From Pseudomonas sp. C2B4 (GTDB lineage Bacteria; Pseudomonadota; Gammaproteobacteria; Pseudomonadales; Pseudomonadaceae), in assembly GCF_013359695.1 (NCBI RefSeq), contig NZ_JABFMU010000067.1, positions 1-33,755 of the forward strand: a DNA stretch of 33,755 bases. The letters run 5' to 3'. Below the pieces are notes generated by a model, which was given only the letters and a program-made list of their open reading frames with translations, searched no databases and had not been told where the DNA came from. The position numbers were made by a program, and so were the translations under genes. Positions 8,625-16,503 of the stretch are shown here, in pieces. Each line of letters starts with the position of its first letter. Position 1 is the first letter of the stretch.

Positions 8625-8652
8625 AAAAGCCACGCATAATTAGAAACTCCCG

Positions 8653-8673
8653 GGGCAGATCCAGGGTCTGCCC
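8653..8673 (+). terminator. Hairpin after arcC, weak terminator or attenuator
   Basis: GGGCAGA (8653-8659) pairs perfectly with TCTGCCC (8667-8673) around a 7-nt loop. The tail is only TTCTCC, so termination would be inefficient, and the next gene begins 30 nt later with a good ribosome site. Partial read-through from arcC into that gene is likely. Confidence 0.5.
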
Positions 8674-8703
8674 TTCTCCAATGCCTTCGAAGGAGAAACG
8701 ACA

Positions 8704-9066
8704 ATGGCTACGTTCGAGCCCGGTCATCTGCACATCGAGCGCCATGCGCTGAACAAGGACGATGTCAGCTACAACATCCATCTAGACTACGAGGTCGTGC
8801 AGGATCCCAAGGAAGGCAAAGGGATGCTGTTCAAGATGCACGGAACGATCCAGGGCAAGGAGGTCGACGACCCCTTCTTCCTGCCCAAGGATCAGGCCTA
8901 CAACTTTGCCAGCAACGTGACGAAAATCGCAGAGAAATACGGGATTCCCAAGGCACTGAGCAGCATCGGCTCGATACACAAGTACTACGACGCGATGTTC
9001 GAGGATGTGCGGGTGCAGCTGAACATGAAGTCCGGCGACCCGGTCAAACCCGAGCACCTGGAATAA
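8704..9066 (+). CDS. Small DUF5064-type protein downstream of arcC
   Basis: A 120-residue soluble, fairly acidic protein with no signal peptide, membrane segment or recognised catalytic motif. It resembles the DUF5064 family found in Pseudomonas, a name given from memory. Recognisable stretches are FEPGHLHIERHALN near the start, and KMHGTIQGKEV and SSIGSIHKYYDAMFEDV further on. It begins 79 nt after arcC on the same strand behind a strong GAAGGAG site, so it is probably read, at least in part, from the arc promoter. A convergent gene and a REP pair follow. The function is unknown; its position suggests expression under low oxygen or arginine use. Confidence 0.85.
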   Translation: MATFEPGHLHIERHALNKDDVSYNIHLDYEVVQDPKEGKGMLFKMHGTIQGKEVDDPFFLPKDQAYNFASNVTKIAEKYGIPKALSSIGSIHKYYDAMFEDVRVQLNMKSGDPVKPEHLE

Positions 9067-9076
9067 CCCACTCCCC

Positions 9077-9168
9077 CTGTGGGAGCGAGCCTGCTCGCGA
9101 AAACGGTGCGCCAGTCAACATCGAGGTTGAATGATCCGCCGCCTTCGCGAGCAGGCTCGCTCCCACAG
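9077..9168. repeat. REP pair (REPIN) between convergent genes
   Basis: CTGTGGGAGCGAGCCTGCTC at the left and the exact inverse at the right enclose about 45 nt. It fills nearly all of the 122-nt gap between the convergent small gene and the acyl-CoA ligase, a usual site for REP elements, and may act as a shared 3' mRNA end. Confidence 0.92.
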
Positions 9169-9188
9169 ACTCATCGTGGCCTCAAGCG

Positions 9189-10835
9189 TCAGCAAATCCC
9201 ATACTGCTCACGAATGAGCTTCTTGTTGATTTTCCCGACACTGGTCTTGGGAATGTCAGCCACCACCCGGATCCGTCTCGGGATCGCCCACTTGTTGATC
9301 CGGCCACTCTCGACATACTGAAGCAGATGAGCTTCCAGTTGCTGCACGGTCACTTCATCTCCCGGCACGCAAACAACCAAAGCCACGGGCCGCTCACCCC
9401 ACTGCGCATCAGGAATGCCAACGACCGCAACAGACGTGACGGCGGGATGCTCGCTGATCAGGCTTTCCAGTTCCAGCGAGCTGATCCACTCCCCGCCTGT
9501 CTTGATCACGTCCTTGATCCGGTCCTTGATCTCCACCACACCCAGCGCATCGATCGACGCGATGTCGCCGGTATGCATCCAGCCGTTTTCCCAGAGTTGT
9601 GCGCCTTGCTCGGGCGCCTTCAAGTAGCCCTGGGTCAACCATGGCGCGCGGACCACGATCTCGCCCAACGCTTCGCCGTCCTGAACCACTTCGTTGCCAC
9701 CGGCATCGATGATCCTCAAGTCCACCATGGGCACGGCCACTCCGGTCTTGATGCGCGCGTCCACCTGCGAGTGCGCCGGCTGATCAAGTTCGGCACCGCT
9801 CAAGTGCGTCAGGCACAGCAGCGGACAGGTTTCGGACATCCCGTAGCCACTGTAGACATGCATGCCCCGTTCCGTCGCCAGCGCGGCCAGACCGTGGGTC
9901 AAGGCACTGCCGCCCAACAGCATTTTCCAGCCCCTGAAGTCCGTCTGGGTGGCTTCATCGCAGCCCAGGATCATTTGCAGAATCGTCGGCACGCAATGGG
10001 AAAAGCTCACCTTTTCTTCGCGGTACAACCTGACCAGGGTGTTGGGTTCATAACGACCGGGGTACACCTGCTTGATGCCCATCAGGGTCGCGACATATGG
10101 CACGCCCCAGGCGTGCACGTGAAACATCGGCGTGATGGGCATGTACACATCGTCTGAGCGCAACAGCGGCCGACCCTGATACACACCGAGGGTGCCCACG
10201 GCATTGAGGGTATGCAGCACCAACTGGCGATGGGTGAAGTAGACACCCTTCGGGTCGCCGGTCGTTCCCGTAGTGTAGAACAGGGTGGCGACTGACTGCT
10301 CGTCGAAGTCCGGGAAGTCGAAATGCGGTTCGGCGCTGGCCAGCAGGCATTCGTATTCACCCAGCACCGGGAGCGCGGTCGAGGGTGCTTCGCCGTCACT
10401 GAGCTGGATGTAGCCTTTGACGGTGGTCAGCTGATCATGGATCTGCTCGACCAGGGGCAGGAAATCGTCGTGCACCAGCACCAGGTCATCCTCGGCGTGG
10501 TTCATGGTGTAGAGCACCTGCTCCGCCGACAGACGAATATTCACCGTGTGCAGCACCGCGCCAATCATCGGCACGGCAAAAAAGCATTCCAGGTAACGGT
10601 GGCTGTCCCAGTCCAGCAGCGCCACGGTATCACCGGCCTTGACCCCGGCTTTCGTCAGTGCGTCGGCCAGGCGTTTTATGCGCTCGTTGAGTGTCCGGTA
10701 GTTGTAGCGCAGCTTGTCGGCGTAAACGATTTCCTGATCAGGGCAATAGCGCCCGCCCGAGAGCAACAGGCTTTTGATCAACAAAGGATAGGTGTAGGCA
10801 TCTTGCGCGGGCGCAATTATTTTTGTAGTCACCAC
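9189..10835 (-). CDS. Fatty-acid/medium-chain acyl-CoA ligase (AlkK-like)
   Basis: Activates a carboxylic acid to its CoA thioester with ATP, through an acyl-AMP. The 548-residue cytoplasmic ANL-family enzyme shows the phosphate loop YTTGTTGDPKG at about residues 188-198, YGMSET near 315, WMHTGD near 420, KDRIKDVIKTGGEWIS near 440, and the C-terminal catalytic lysine in SVGKINKK near 538. The overall pattern, including VNIRLSAEQVLYTMNHAEDD, resembles AlkK-type medium/long-chain ligases. It starts with GTG (10835; another GTG directly follows at 10832) behind AGGAAG. It is the last gene of the seven-gene run, 170 nt after the acyl-CoA dehydrogenase with a REP pair between. The acid it activates is not identifiable from sequence. 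Confidence 0.93.
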   Translation of the reverse strand: MVTTKIIAPAQDAYTYPLLIKSLLLSGGRYCPDQEIVYADKLRYNYRTLNERIKRLADALTKAGVKAGDTVALLDWDSHRYLECFFAVPMIGAVLHTVNIRLSAEQVLYTMNHAEDDLVLVHDDFLPLVEQIHDQLTTVKGYIQLSDGEAPSTALPVLGEYECLLASAEPHFDFPDFDEQSVATLFYTTGTTGDPKGVYFTHRQLVLHTLNAVGTLGVYQGRPLLRSDDVYMPITPMFHVHAWGVPYVATLMGIKQVYPGRYEPNTLVRLYREEKVSFSHCVPTILQMILGCDEATQTDFRGWKMLLGGSALTHGLAALATERGMHVYSGYGMSETCPLLCLTHLSGAELDQPAHSQVDARIKTGVAVPMVDLRIIDAGGNEVVQDGEALGEIVVRAPWLTQGYLKAPEQGAQLWENGWMHTGDIASIDALGVVEIKDRIKDVIKTGGEWISSLELESLISEHPAVTSVAVVGIPDAQWGERPVALVVCVPGDEVTVQQLEAHLLQYVESGRINKWAIPRRIRVVADIPKTSVGKINKKLIREQYGIC

Positions 10836-10888
10836 AGTGAACTCTTCCTGATGCTGTTAATTGTCAGAACTGCGTTGCGTCGCCCACT

Positions 10889-10978
10889 TGTGGGAGCGAG
10901 CCTGCTCGCGAAAGCGCCGGATCAGTCAACATTGAGGTCAGCTGATCGATTGCATTCGCGAGCAGGCTCGCTCCCACA
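10889..10978. repeat. REP pair (REPIN) between dehydrogenase and ligase genes
   Basis: TGTGGGAGCGAGCCTGCTCG and its inverse TTCGCGAGCAGGCTCGCTCC enclose about 42 nt. It lies inside the run of minus-strand genes, so it would sit in the mRNA upstream of the ligase and could lower or uncouple ligase expression. Confidence 0.92.
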
Positions 10979-11005
10979 GAAGTTCGTCACATGGACAGTT
11001 GCTCG

Positions 11006-12784
11006 TCAGAACTGCGATTCGTCGAGCAGGAACAGCGACTCGCTGCCGGCCTTCACCGACGCACTCAACGAATGAATGCGCGGCAACAGGCGGGCGAAGT
11101 AGAACCGTGCCGTACCCAGTTTGCTGGCGTAGAAATCGTCCTGCGCTTCCTTGCCCAACGCGGCCTTGGCCATCAACGCCCACATGTAGGCGTAAGCCGT
11201 GTAGCCGAAAGCCTGCAAGTACTCCACCGAAGCGGCGCCGATCTCTTGCGGGTTGGCTTGGCAGCGATCCAGTACCCACGCGGTCAGTTCGTCGAGGTTA
11301 TCCAGCGCCGCCTCGAGCGGTTTGATGAATTCGGCCAGCGCCGTGTCCGCCGTGGCGGTGAAATGACGAATCTCGTCGGCAAACAGCCTGTAGGCTGTCC
11401 CGCCGTTACCCACGATCTTGCGCCCCACCAGGTCCAGTGCCTGAATGCCGTTGGTGCCTTCGTAGATCTGGGTGATGCGCACGTCGCGCACCAGTTGCTC
11501 CTGGCCCCATTCGCGGATGTAGCCATGGCCGCCGAACACCTGCTGGCCGTGGACCGTGGTTTCCAGGCCGAGATCGGTCAGGAACGCCTTGGCCACCGGG
11601 GTCAGCAGCGCCACCAGCTCCTCCGCGCGTTTGCGGGTGGCGACGTCTTCGCTGAACTTGGCAGTGTCCAGTTGCAGCGCTACGTAGGTCGAGAACGCAC
11701 GACCGCCTTCGTTCGAGGCTTTCATGGTCAGCAACATGCGACGCACGTCCGGATGGACGATGATCGGGTCAGCCACTTTGTCCTTGTTCTGCGCACCGGT
11801 CGGCGAACGGCTTTGCAGGCGGTCACGGGCATATTCCACGGCGTTCTGATAAGAGCGTTCGGCCGTGGCCAGGCCTTGAATACCAACGCCCAGGCGCTCG
11901 TAGTTCATCATGGTGAACATCGCCGCCAGGCCTTTGTTCGGCTCGCCGACGAGATAACCCACGGCGTCGTCGAAGTTCATCACGCACGTGGCCGATGCCT
12001 TGATGCCCATCTTGTGCTCGATCGAACCGCAGTTGGCCGGGTTGCGCGCGCCCAGGCTGCCATCGGCATTGACCATGAACTTCGGCACCAGGAACAGCGA
12101 AATGCCTTTTGGCCCTGCCGGGGCGTCCGGCAACTTGGCCAGCACCAGGTGAATGATGTTTTCGGCCAGGTCGTGCTCGCCAGCGGTGATGAAGATCTTG
12201 GTGCCGCTGACCTTGTAGGAACCGTCGGCCTGAGGCTCGGCCTTGGTACGGATAATCCCCAGGTCGGTGCCGGCGTGGGGCTCGGTCAGGCACATGGAAC
12301 CGGTCCAGGTGCCGGCGTACATGTTCGGCAGGTAAGCCGCTTTCAGTTCTTCACTGGCGTGAGCATTAAGCGCAAGGCAGGCACCGGCGGTCAGCATCGG
12401 GTACAGGCCGAACGACAGGTTGGCGCCGTTCACCATCTCTTCGACCTGGGCGCCGATGACCTTGGGCATGCCCATGCCGCCGTACGCCGGGTCACCGCCC
12501 ACGCCGGCCCAGCCACCCTCGGCAAAGGCACGGTAGGCATCGGCAAAGCCCTCTGGCGTGGTGACTTCACCGTCGCGCCACGAACAACCTTGCTCGTCGC
12601 CACTGCGATTGAGCGGTGCAATCAGTTCGGCAGTGATCTTGCCGGCCTCTTCGAGGATCGCGTTGGCGGTGTCTTGATCCACCACCTCGGCCAGCGCCGG
12701 CATGGCGGCCCATAGCGTGGAAACGTTGAAGACTTCGTTGAGTACGAACCGAATGTCGCGCAGGGGCGCTTTGTAATCAGACAT
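11006..12784 (-). CDS. Acyl-CoA dehydrogenase, 592-aa type with extra C-terminal domain
   Basis: FAD enzyme making the 2,3-double bond in an acyl-CoA, the first oxidation of beta-oxidation. Domains in order: N-terminal helical domain with GGWAGVGGDPAYGG near residue 90; the middle beta domain with CLTEPHAGTDLG near 165 and KIFITAGEHD near 195; the C-terminal helical domain with YEGTNGIQALDL near 440, whose glutamate is the expected catalytic base; then about 130 further residues, as in the long (about 590-600 aa) class that also includes DmdC. No frame break is seen. It starts at an ATG at 12784, 62 nt after the RND permease gene. Co-occurrence with an acyl-CoA ligase points to use of an imported acid or ester-derived acyl chain. 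Confidence 0.94.
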   Translation of the reverse strand: MSDYKAPLRDIRFVLNEVFNVSTLWAAMPALAEVVDQDTANAILEEAGKITAELIAPLNRSGDEQGCSWRDGEVTTPEGFADAYRAFAEGGWAGVGGDPAYGGMGMPKVIGAQVEEMVNGANLSFGLYPMLTAGACLALNAHASEELKAAYLPNMYAGTWTGSMCLTEPHAGTDLGIIRTKAEPQADGSYKVSGTKIFITAGEHDLAENIIHLVLAKLPDAPAGPKGISLFLVPKFMVNADGSLGARNPANCGSIEHKMGIKASATCVMNFDDAVGYLVGEPNKGLAAMFTMMNYERLGVGIQGLATAERSYQNAVEYARDRLQSRSPTGAQNKDKVADPIIVHPDVRRMLLTMKASNEGGRAFSTYVALQLDTAKFSEDVATRKRAEELVALLTPVAKAFLTDLGLETTVHGQQVFGGHGYIREWGQEQLVRDVRITQIYEGTNGIQALDLVGRKIVGNGGTAYRLFADEIRHFTATADTALAEFIKPLEAALDNLDELTAWVLDRCQANPQEIGAASVEYLQAFGYTAYAYMWALMAKAALGKEAQDDFYASKLGTARFYFARLLPRIHSLSASVKAGSESLFLLDESQF

Positions 12785-12806
12785 GTTTGAAAGACTCAGG
12801 CAATGT

Positions 12807-12827
12807 CAGGGCATCGACGATGCCCTG
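12807..12827 (-). promoter_or_regulatory. Intercistronic palindrome between RND and dehydrogenase genes
   Basis: CAGGGCATC and GATGCCCTG form a perfect 9-bp stem around GAC in the 62-nt gap. There is no T-run for either strand. It could affect RNA processing or stability between the permease and dehydrogenase cistrons. Confidence 0.55.
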
Positions 12828-12846
12828 GTCAATGGAAGTGCCACCC

Positions 12847-15330
12847 TCAGGAGTGGACGCCAACAAGCTCCGCCGAACGTTCGGTGGACTTTGATGGAAT
12901 TGGAGTGACGTTTCGCAGCAGGAAAAAGGACAGTGCCGGAATCAGGATCAGTGCACCGAGCATGTTCCACAGGAACATGAAGGTCAGCAGGATGCCCATG
13001 TCAGCCTGGAACTTGATCGGCGACCAGGCCCAGCACACCACACCCGCCGCCAGGGTGATGCCCACCAGCCCCACCACCCGGCCGGTGAACGACACCGCGT
13101 TGCGGTAAGCCTGCGCCAATGGCATGCCCTGGCGCTGGTACTGCAACTGCACACTGAGCAAGTACAGCGCGTAGTCCACGCCGATCCCGACCCCGAGGGC
13201 GATCACCGGCAGCGTGGCCACTTTCACACCAATGCCCATGACCACCATCAACGCCTCGCAGAGGATCGACGTCAGTACCAAAGGCAGCAGCGCCACCAGC
13301 GTGGCGCGCCAGCTGCGGAAGGTGATCAGGCAGAACAGCGTTACTGCGGCGTACACGTAGAGGAGCATGGTGTGGTTGGCTTCACGCACCACGATGTTGG
13401 TCGCCGCTTCAATGCCTGCGCTGCCGGCGGCCAGCAGGAACTGACGATCCGCGGTGCTGTTTTCCTTGGCGAACTGGTCGGCGATGGCCACCACCGCGTC
13501 CAGGGTTTGCGCCTTGTGGTCCTTGAGGAAGGCGATCACCGGCATCAGCGAACAGTCGGTGTTGAACAGTTCCGGAGCGTTGACCGAGGCCTGTTGCGCG
13601 GCATAGTTCAAGACGTTCTGGTTGCGCTGGATGCTGTTGAGCTTGGGGTTGCCCTCGAAGGTGCCGGCGGTGATCTGGCGCACCGCGTTGACCAGCGATG
13701 AGGTGGCCTGCACGCCGGGTTGTTGTTGCAGTTCCCAGGCCAGGCGGTCAGCCAGCGTCAGCGTCTGATAATTCAGGCAGCCTTCCGGCGCGGTCTTGAT
13801 CATCACCGCGAACAGATCGCTGGACAGCGCATAGTGGCTGGTGATGTAGGCGTTGTCGCGGTTGTAGCGTGAGTCGGCACGCAACTCCGGCGCGCCACTG
13901 TCGAGGTCGCCGATCTGCAGCTGCAGGCTGACCATGAAACCGGCGATGCCCAGCACCAGCGCGACCAGGACTGTGCCCGTGGCCCACTTGGGCGTGGTGA
14001 AGCGGTCAAGCATGTCCCACAGTTTGCCAAAGCCCCGATGCTCGGCGGCCCGGGTGTCGATCTTCAACGCGCGGGCAGCGGCCTTGCTGCCGACACCGAT
14101 GTACGACAGTGCGACAGGCATCAGCAACAGCGAAGTAAAAATCAGCACCGCCACGCCGATACTCGCGGTGATGGCCAGGTCCTGGATCACCGGAATGTCG
14201 ATCAGCATCAACACCGCGAAACCGACGGCATCGGCGAGCAGCGCGGTGACGCCGGCGATGAACAGACGGCGGAAGGTGTAGCGCGCGGCCACCAGCTTAT
14301 GGGTGCCCCGGGCGATGTCCTGCATGATGCCGTTCATCTTCTGCGCGGCATGGGACACGCCAATGGCGAAAATCAGGAACGGCACCAGCACCGAGTAAGG
14401 GTCGATGGCGTAACCCAGCCAGGCGACGATGCCCAACTGCCAGATCACCGCGATCAGCGAGCAACCGACCACCAACAGGGTGCTGCGCACGCAACGGGTG
14501 TAGGCGTAAATAATGATGAGCGACGTGATGATCGCCAGGCCAAAGAACATCATCACCTGAATCAAACCATCGATCAGATCGCCCATCAGCTTGGCGAAGC
14601 CGATCACCCGGACCTTGTAGTGCCCCTTGCCCTCCTCCCCGGCCTTGTGCTCGGCGCCGGCGAACTCGATCTTGTCGCGCAGGCGCTCTTCGAGCATCCG
14701 CGAAAACTTGTGATAATCGATGCCATGGCCGGTGGCCGAGGCCTTGTCCAGCAATGGCACGATCAGCATGGTTGACTTGAAGTCGCTGGCCACCAGACTG
14801 CCGACAATGCCGGCGCGGTTGATGTTCTGACGCAATTGCTCGATGTCTTTAGGGGTACCCTGATAGGCATCCGGCATCACCGGGCCGCCCTGGAAGCCCT
14901 CTTCAGTGGCTTCGGTCCAGCGTACCGCCGGACTCCACAGCGACTTCATCCAGGCGCGGTCCACACCCTCGGCGAGGAACAACTCATCGTTGACCTGCTT
15001 GAGCACGTTCAAGTACTCGGGGTCGAAGATGTCGCCCTGAGTGTTCTCCACCACTACCCGCACCGAGCTTCCCAGGCCGCGCAACGACTGGCGGTTCTCC
15101 AGGAAATTCTGAATGTACGGCTGACTCTGCGGGATCATTTTCTCGAAGCTTGGGCGCAACTCCAGGCGGGTTGCCATCATGTAGCCCAGTAAGAGTGTGA
15201 TCACCGCCATCAGCAGCATGAACAGCGGACGGTAGTTGAACACCCAGCGTTCCAGGCGATTGCCGGAACGGTGATCGAAGTCGCGCAAGTCGCCAATCAC
15301 CGGCATGGTGTCTTGCTGAATATTGCCCAT
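12847..15330 (-). CDS. RND-family (MMPL-type) permease
   Basis: An 827-residue inner-membrane protein in the RND superfamily, MMPL/HpnN-like branch. This branch moves hydrophobic or lipid-like compounds and works without a classical membrane-fusion partner. The layout is a tandem duplication: helix near residue 35-52, a large periplasmic loop (about 60-225), five helices (about 230-420), another helix near 450, a second loop (about 470-630), and a final five-helix block (about 640-810). The second helix block includes GVGIGVDYALYLLSVQL, the usual acidic membrane motif region. The start at 15330 lacks a clear Shine-Dalgarno site; an in-frame ATG eight codons on is possible. It lies between the YCF48-like and dehydrogenase genes, so it is likely the energised part of an envelope conduit. 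Direction of transport is not known. Confidence 0.93.
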   Translation of the reverse strand: MGNIQQDTMPVIGDLRDFDHRSGNRLERWVFNYRPLFMLLMAVITLLLGYMMATRLELRPSFEKMIPQSQPYIQNFLENRQSLRGLGSSVRVVVENTQGDIFDPEYLNVLKQVNDELFLAEGVDRAWMKSLWSPAVRWTEATEEGFQGGPVMPDAYQGTPKDIEQLRQNINRAGIVGSLVASDFKSTMLIVPLLDKASATGHGIDYHKFSRMLEERLRDKIEFAGAEHKAGEEGKGHYKVRVIGFAKLMGDLIDGLIQVMMFFGLAIITSLIIIYAYTRCVRSTLLVVGCSLIAVIWQLGIVAWLGYAIDPYSVLVPFLIFAIGVSHAAQKMNGIMQDIARGTHKLVAARYTFRRLFIAGVTALLADAVGFAVLMLIDIPVIQDLAITASIGVAVLIFTSLLLMPVALSYIGVGSKAAARALKIDTRAAEHRGFGKLWDMLDRFTTPKWATGTVLVALVLGIAGFMVSLQLQIGDLDSGAPELRADSRYNRDNAYITSHYALSSDLFAVMIKTAPEGCLNYQTLTLADRLAWELQQQPGVQATSSLVNAVRQITAGTFEGNPKLNSIQRNQNVLNYAAQQASVNAPELFNTDCSLMPVIAFLKDHKAQTLDAVVAIADQFAKENSTADRQFLLAAGSAGIEAATNIVVREANHTMLLYVYAAVTLFCLITFRSWRATLVALLPLVLTSILCEALMVVMGIGVKVATLPVIALGVGIGVDYALYLLSVQLQYQRQGMPLAQAYRNAVSFTGRVVGLVGITLAAGVVCWAWSPIKFQADMGILLTFMFLWNMLGALILIPALSFFLLRNVTPIPSKSTERSAELVGVHS

Positions 15331-15362
15331 AGGAGGGTACCCGCTCTGATTTTTATCGGTTC

Positions 15363-16436
15363 TTATTCTTTGGAAAGCGACCGCGCACCACGACTGCCCA
15401 CCACGATCAGCGACCCATCGGCGGCCTGCACGGCACCGGCCACGGGTGACTGGTTTTTCTGGGCGATCAGTTGCAGTCGAGTCTCGGGAGACTGACTGAG
15501 CAACTCATGCCCGGCCTGGGTGAATAACCGGAAATGACCGTCATCGCCCAGCGTTGCAGCGGTGATGCTGACTTGCAGGCCCGTGTCGAGGAATGTCCAG
15601 TTGGCCCCACCATCGGTGCTGCGCAACACATGCCCACGCAAGCCGTAGACCAGCACTTCGCCAGGCTTGCCGATCACGCCGAAAAAACTGCCCTGATAGG
15701 GGGTCTGCAAGGCCATGAAGCGTTGCCCGGCGTCATCCCATTTCATCAGCAGGCCCTGCTCGCCGGCGATGTAGAGCCCATCGCCCGTGGAGGCAATGGC
15801 GTTGAGATGAAAGCTTTGTGGGTTGTCGGTGCGGTCCTGGAACGACGTCCAGTGCTGACCACCGTCTTCGGTGCGCAGGATCAGGTTGAAGACCCCCACC
15901 GCGTAGCCGAGTTGGTCGTTGGCGAACCAGACATCCAGCAGAGGCTTGTCGGCGCCCTCTTCCACCAGGCGCTGACCTTCGGCGACCAACAGCGGCCATT
16001 GCTCGTTGGCCGGCTCGGCCTGTGCCAACGCCGTGTAATGCTTGACCAGCAAGTCACCGATCTGGCGTCCATCGAGTTGTTTGACCCAAGTTTCGCCACC
16101 ATCGCTGCTGTGCAACACCACACCATCGCCGCCGACCGCCCAGCCCTTCATCGGCGAGGGGAAATACACGGCATTGAGGTCGGCACTGACCGGTACGGCA
16201 GCCTGCCGCCATTGCTGGCCGGCGTCATCGGAATAAAGGATGTGACCACGCTGACCCACGGCAACCAGTCGGTCTCCGGCACGGGCCGTGTCCAGCAAAG
16301 GGCTGCGCACGGCCAGGGCACTGGGCCTGGCGGGCAGATCAAGCACATCGACGTAGGCGGCAGCCTGAGCGAATCCTTGCGACAGAGCCAGCGCGGCGCC
16401 CAGTAGCAGCGGCACGCACTTCTTGAACGAAACCAT
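15363..16436 (-). CDS. Exported YCF48-like beta-propeller protein
   Basis: A 357-residue protein with a clear signal peptide (MVSFKKCVPLLLGAALALSQ, cleavage probably after GFAQA) and repeated BNR/YCF48 motifs: SDDAGQQW, SSDGGETW, TEDGGQHW and STDGGANW. These four S/T-x-D-x-G-x-x-W repeats, each on a propeller blade, are typical of HCF136/YCF48-type seven-bladed propellers. In bacteria such proteins are often encoded beside RND permeases and DUF1302/DUF1329 proteins and are presumed periplasmic assembly or scaffold factors; no enzyme activity is evident. GAGGAC precedes the ATG at 16436. It sits 67 nt after the DUF1329 gene and 32 nt before the RND gene. Confidence 0.9.
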   Translation of the reverse strand: MVSFKKCVPLLLGAALALSQGFAQAAAYVDVLDLPARPSALAVRSPLLDTARAGDRLVAVGQRGHILYSDDAGQQWRQAAVPVSADLNAVYFPSPMKGWAVGGDGVVLHSSDGGETWVKQLDGRQIGDLLVKHYTALAQAEPANEQWPLLVAEGQRLVEEGADKPLLDVWFANDQLGYAVGVFNLILRTEDGGQHWTSFQDRTDNPQSFHLNAIASTGDGLYIAGEQGLLMKWDDAGQRFMALQTPYQGSFFGVIGKPGEVLVYGLRGHVLRSTDGGANWTFLDTGLQVSITAATLGDDGHFRLFTQAGHELLSQSPETRLQLIAQKNQSPVAGAVQAADGSLIVVGSRGARSLSKE

Positions 16437-16459
16437 ACGGCGTCCTCATGAGAAAACGG

Positions 16460-16489
16460 CGCCGGGTGCCCGCAACGGGCGACCCGGCG
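16460..16489 (-). promoter_or_regulatory. Strong intercistronic hairpin between DUF1329 and YCF48-like genes
   Basis: GCCGGGTGCCCG (16461-16472) pairs with CGGGCGACCCGGC (16476-16488) through 12 bp with a single bulged G and a 3-nt loop. A C:G pair outside extends it to 16460-16489. No T-run follows on the minus strand. In the operon mRNA it would separate the abundant envelope proteins (DUF1302, DUF1329) from the downstream cistrons. Confidence 0.65.
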
Positions 16490-16503
16490 TTGAAACCCGA
16501 TGC

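Noticed and set aside
10991..12715. Antisense open frame of 574 codons over the acyl-CoA dehydrogenase
   Set aside because: The minus-strand protein has full family motifs; the antisense product is histidine/glutamine-rich low-complexity shadow.
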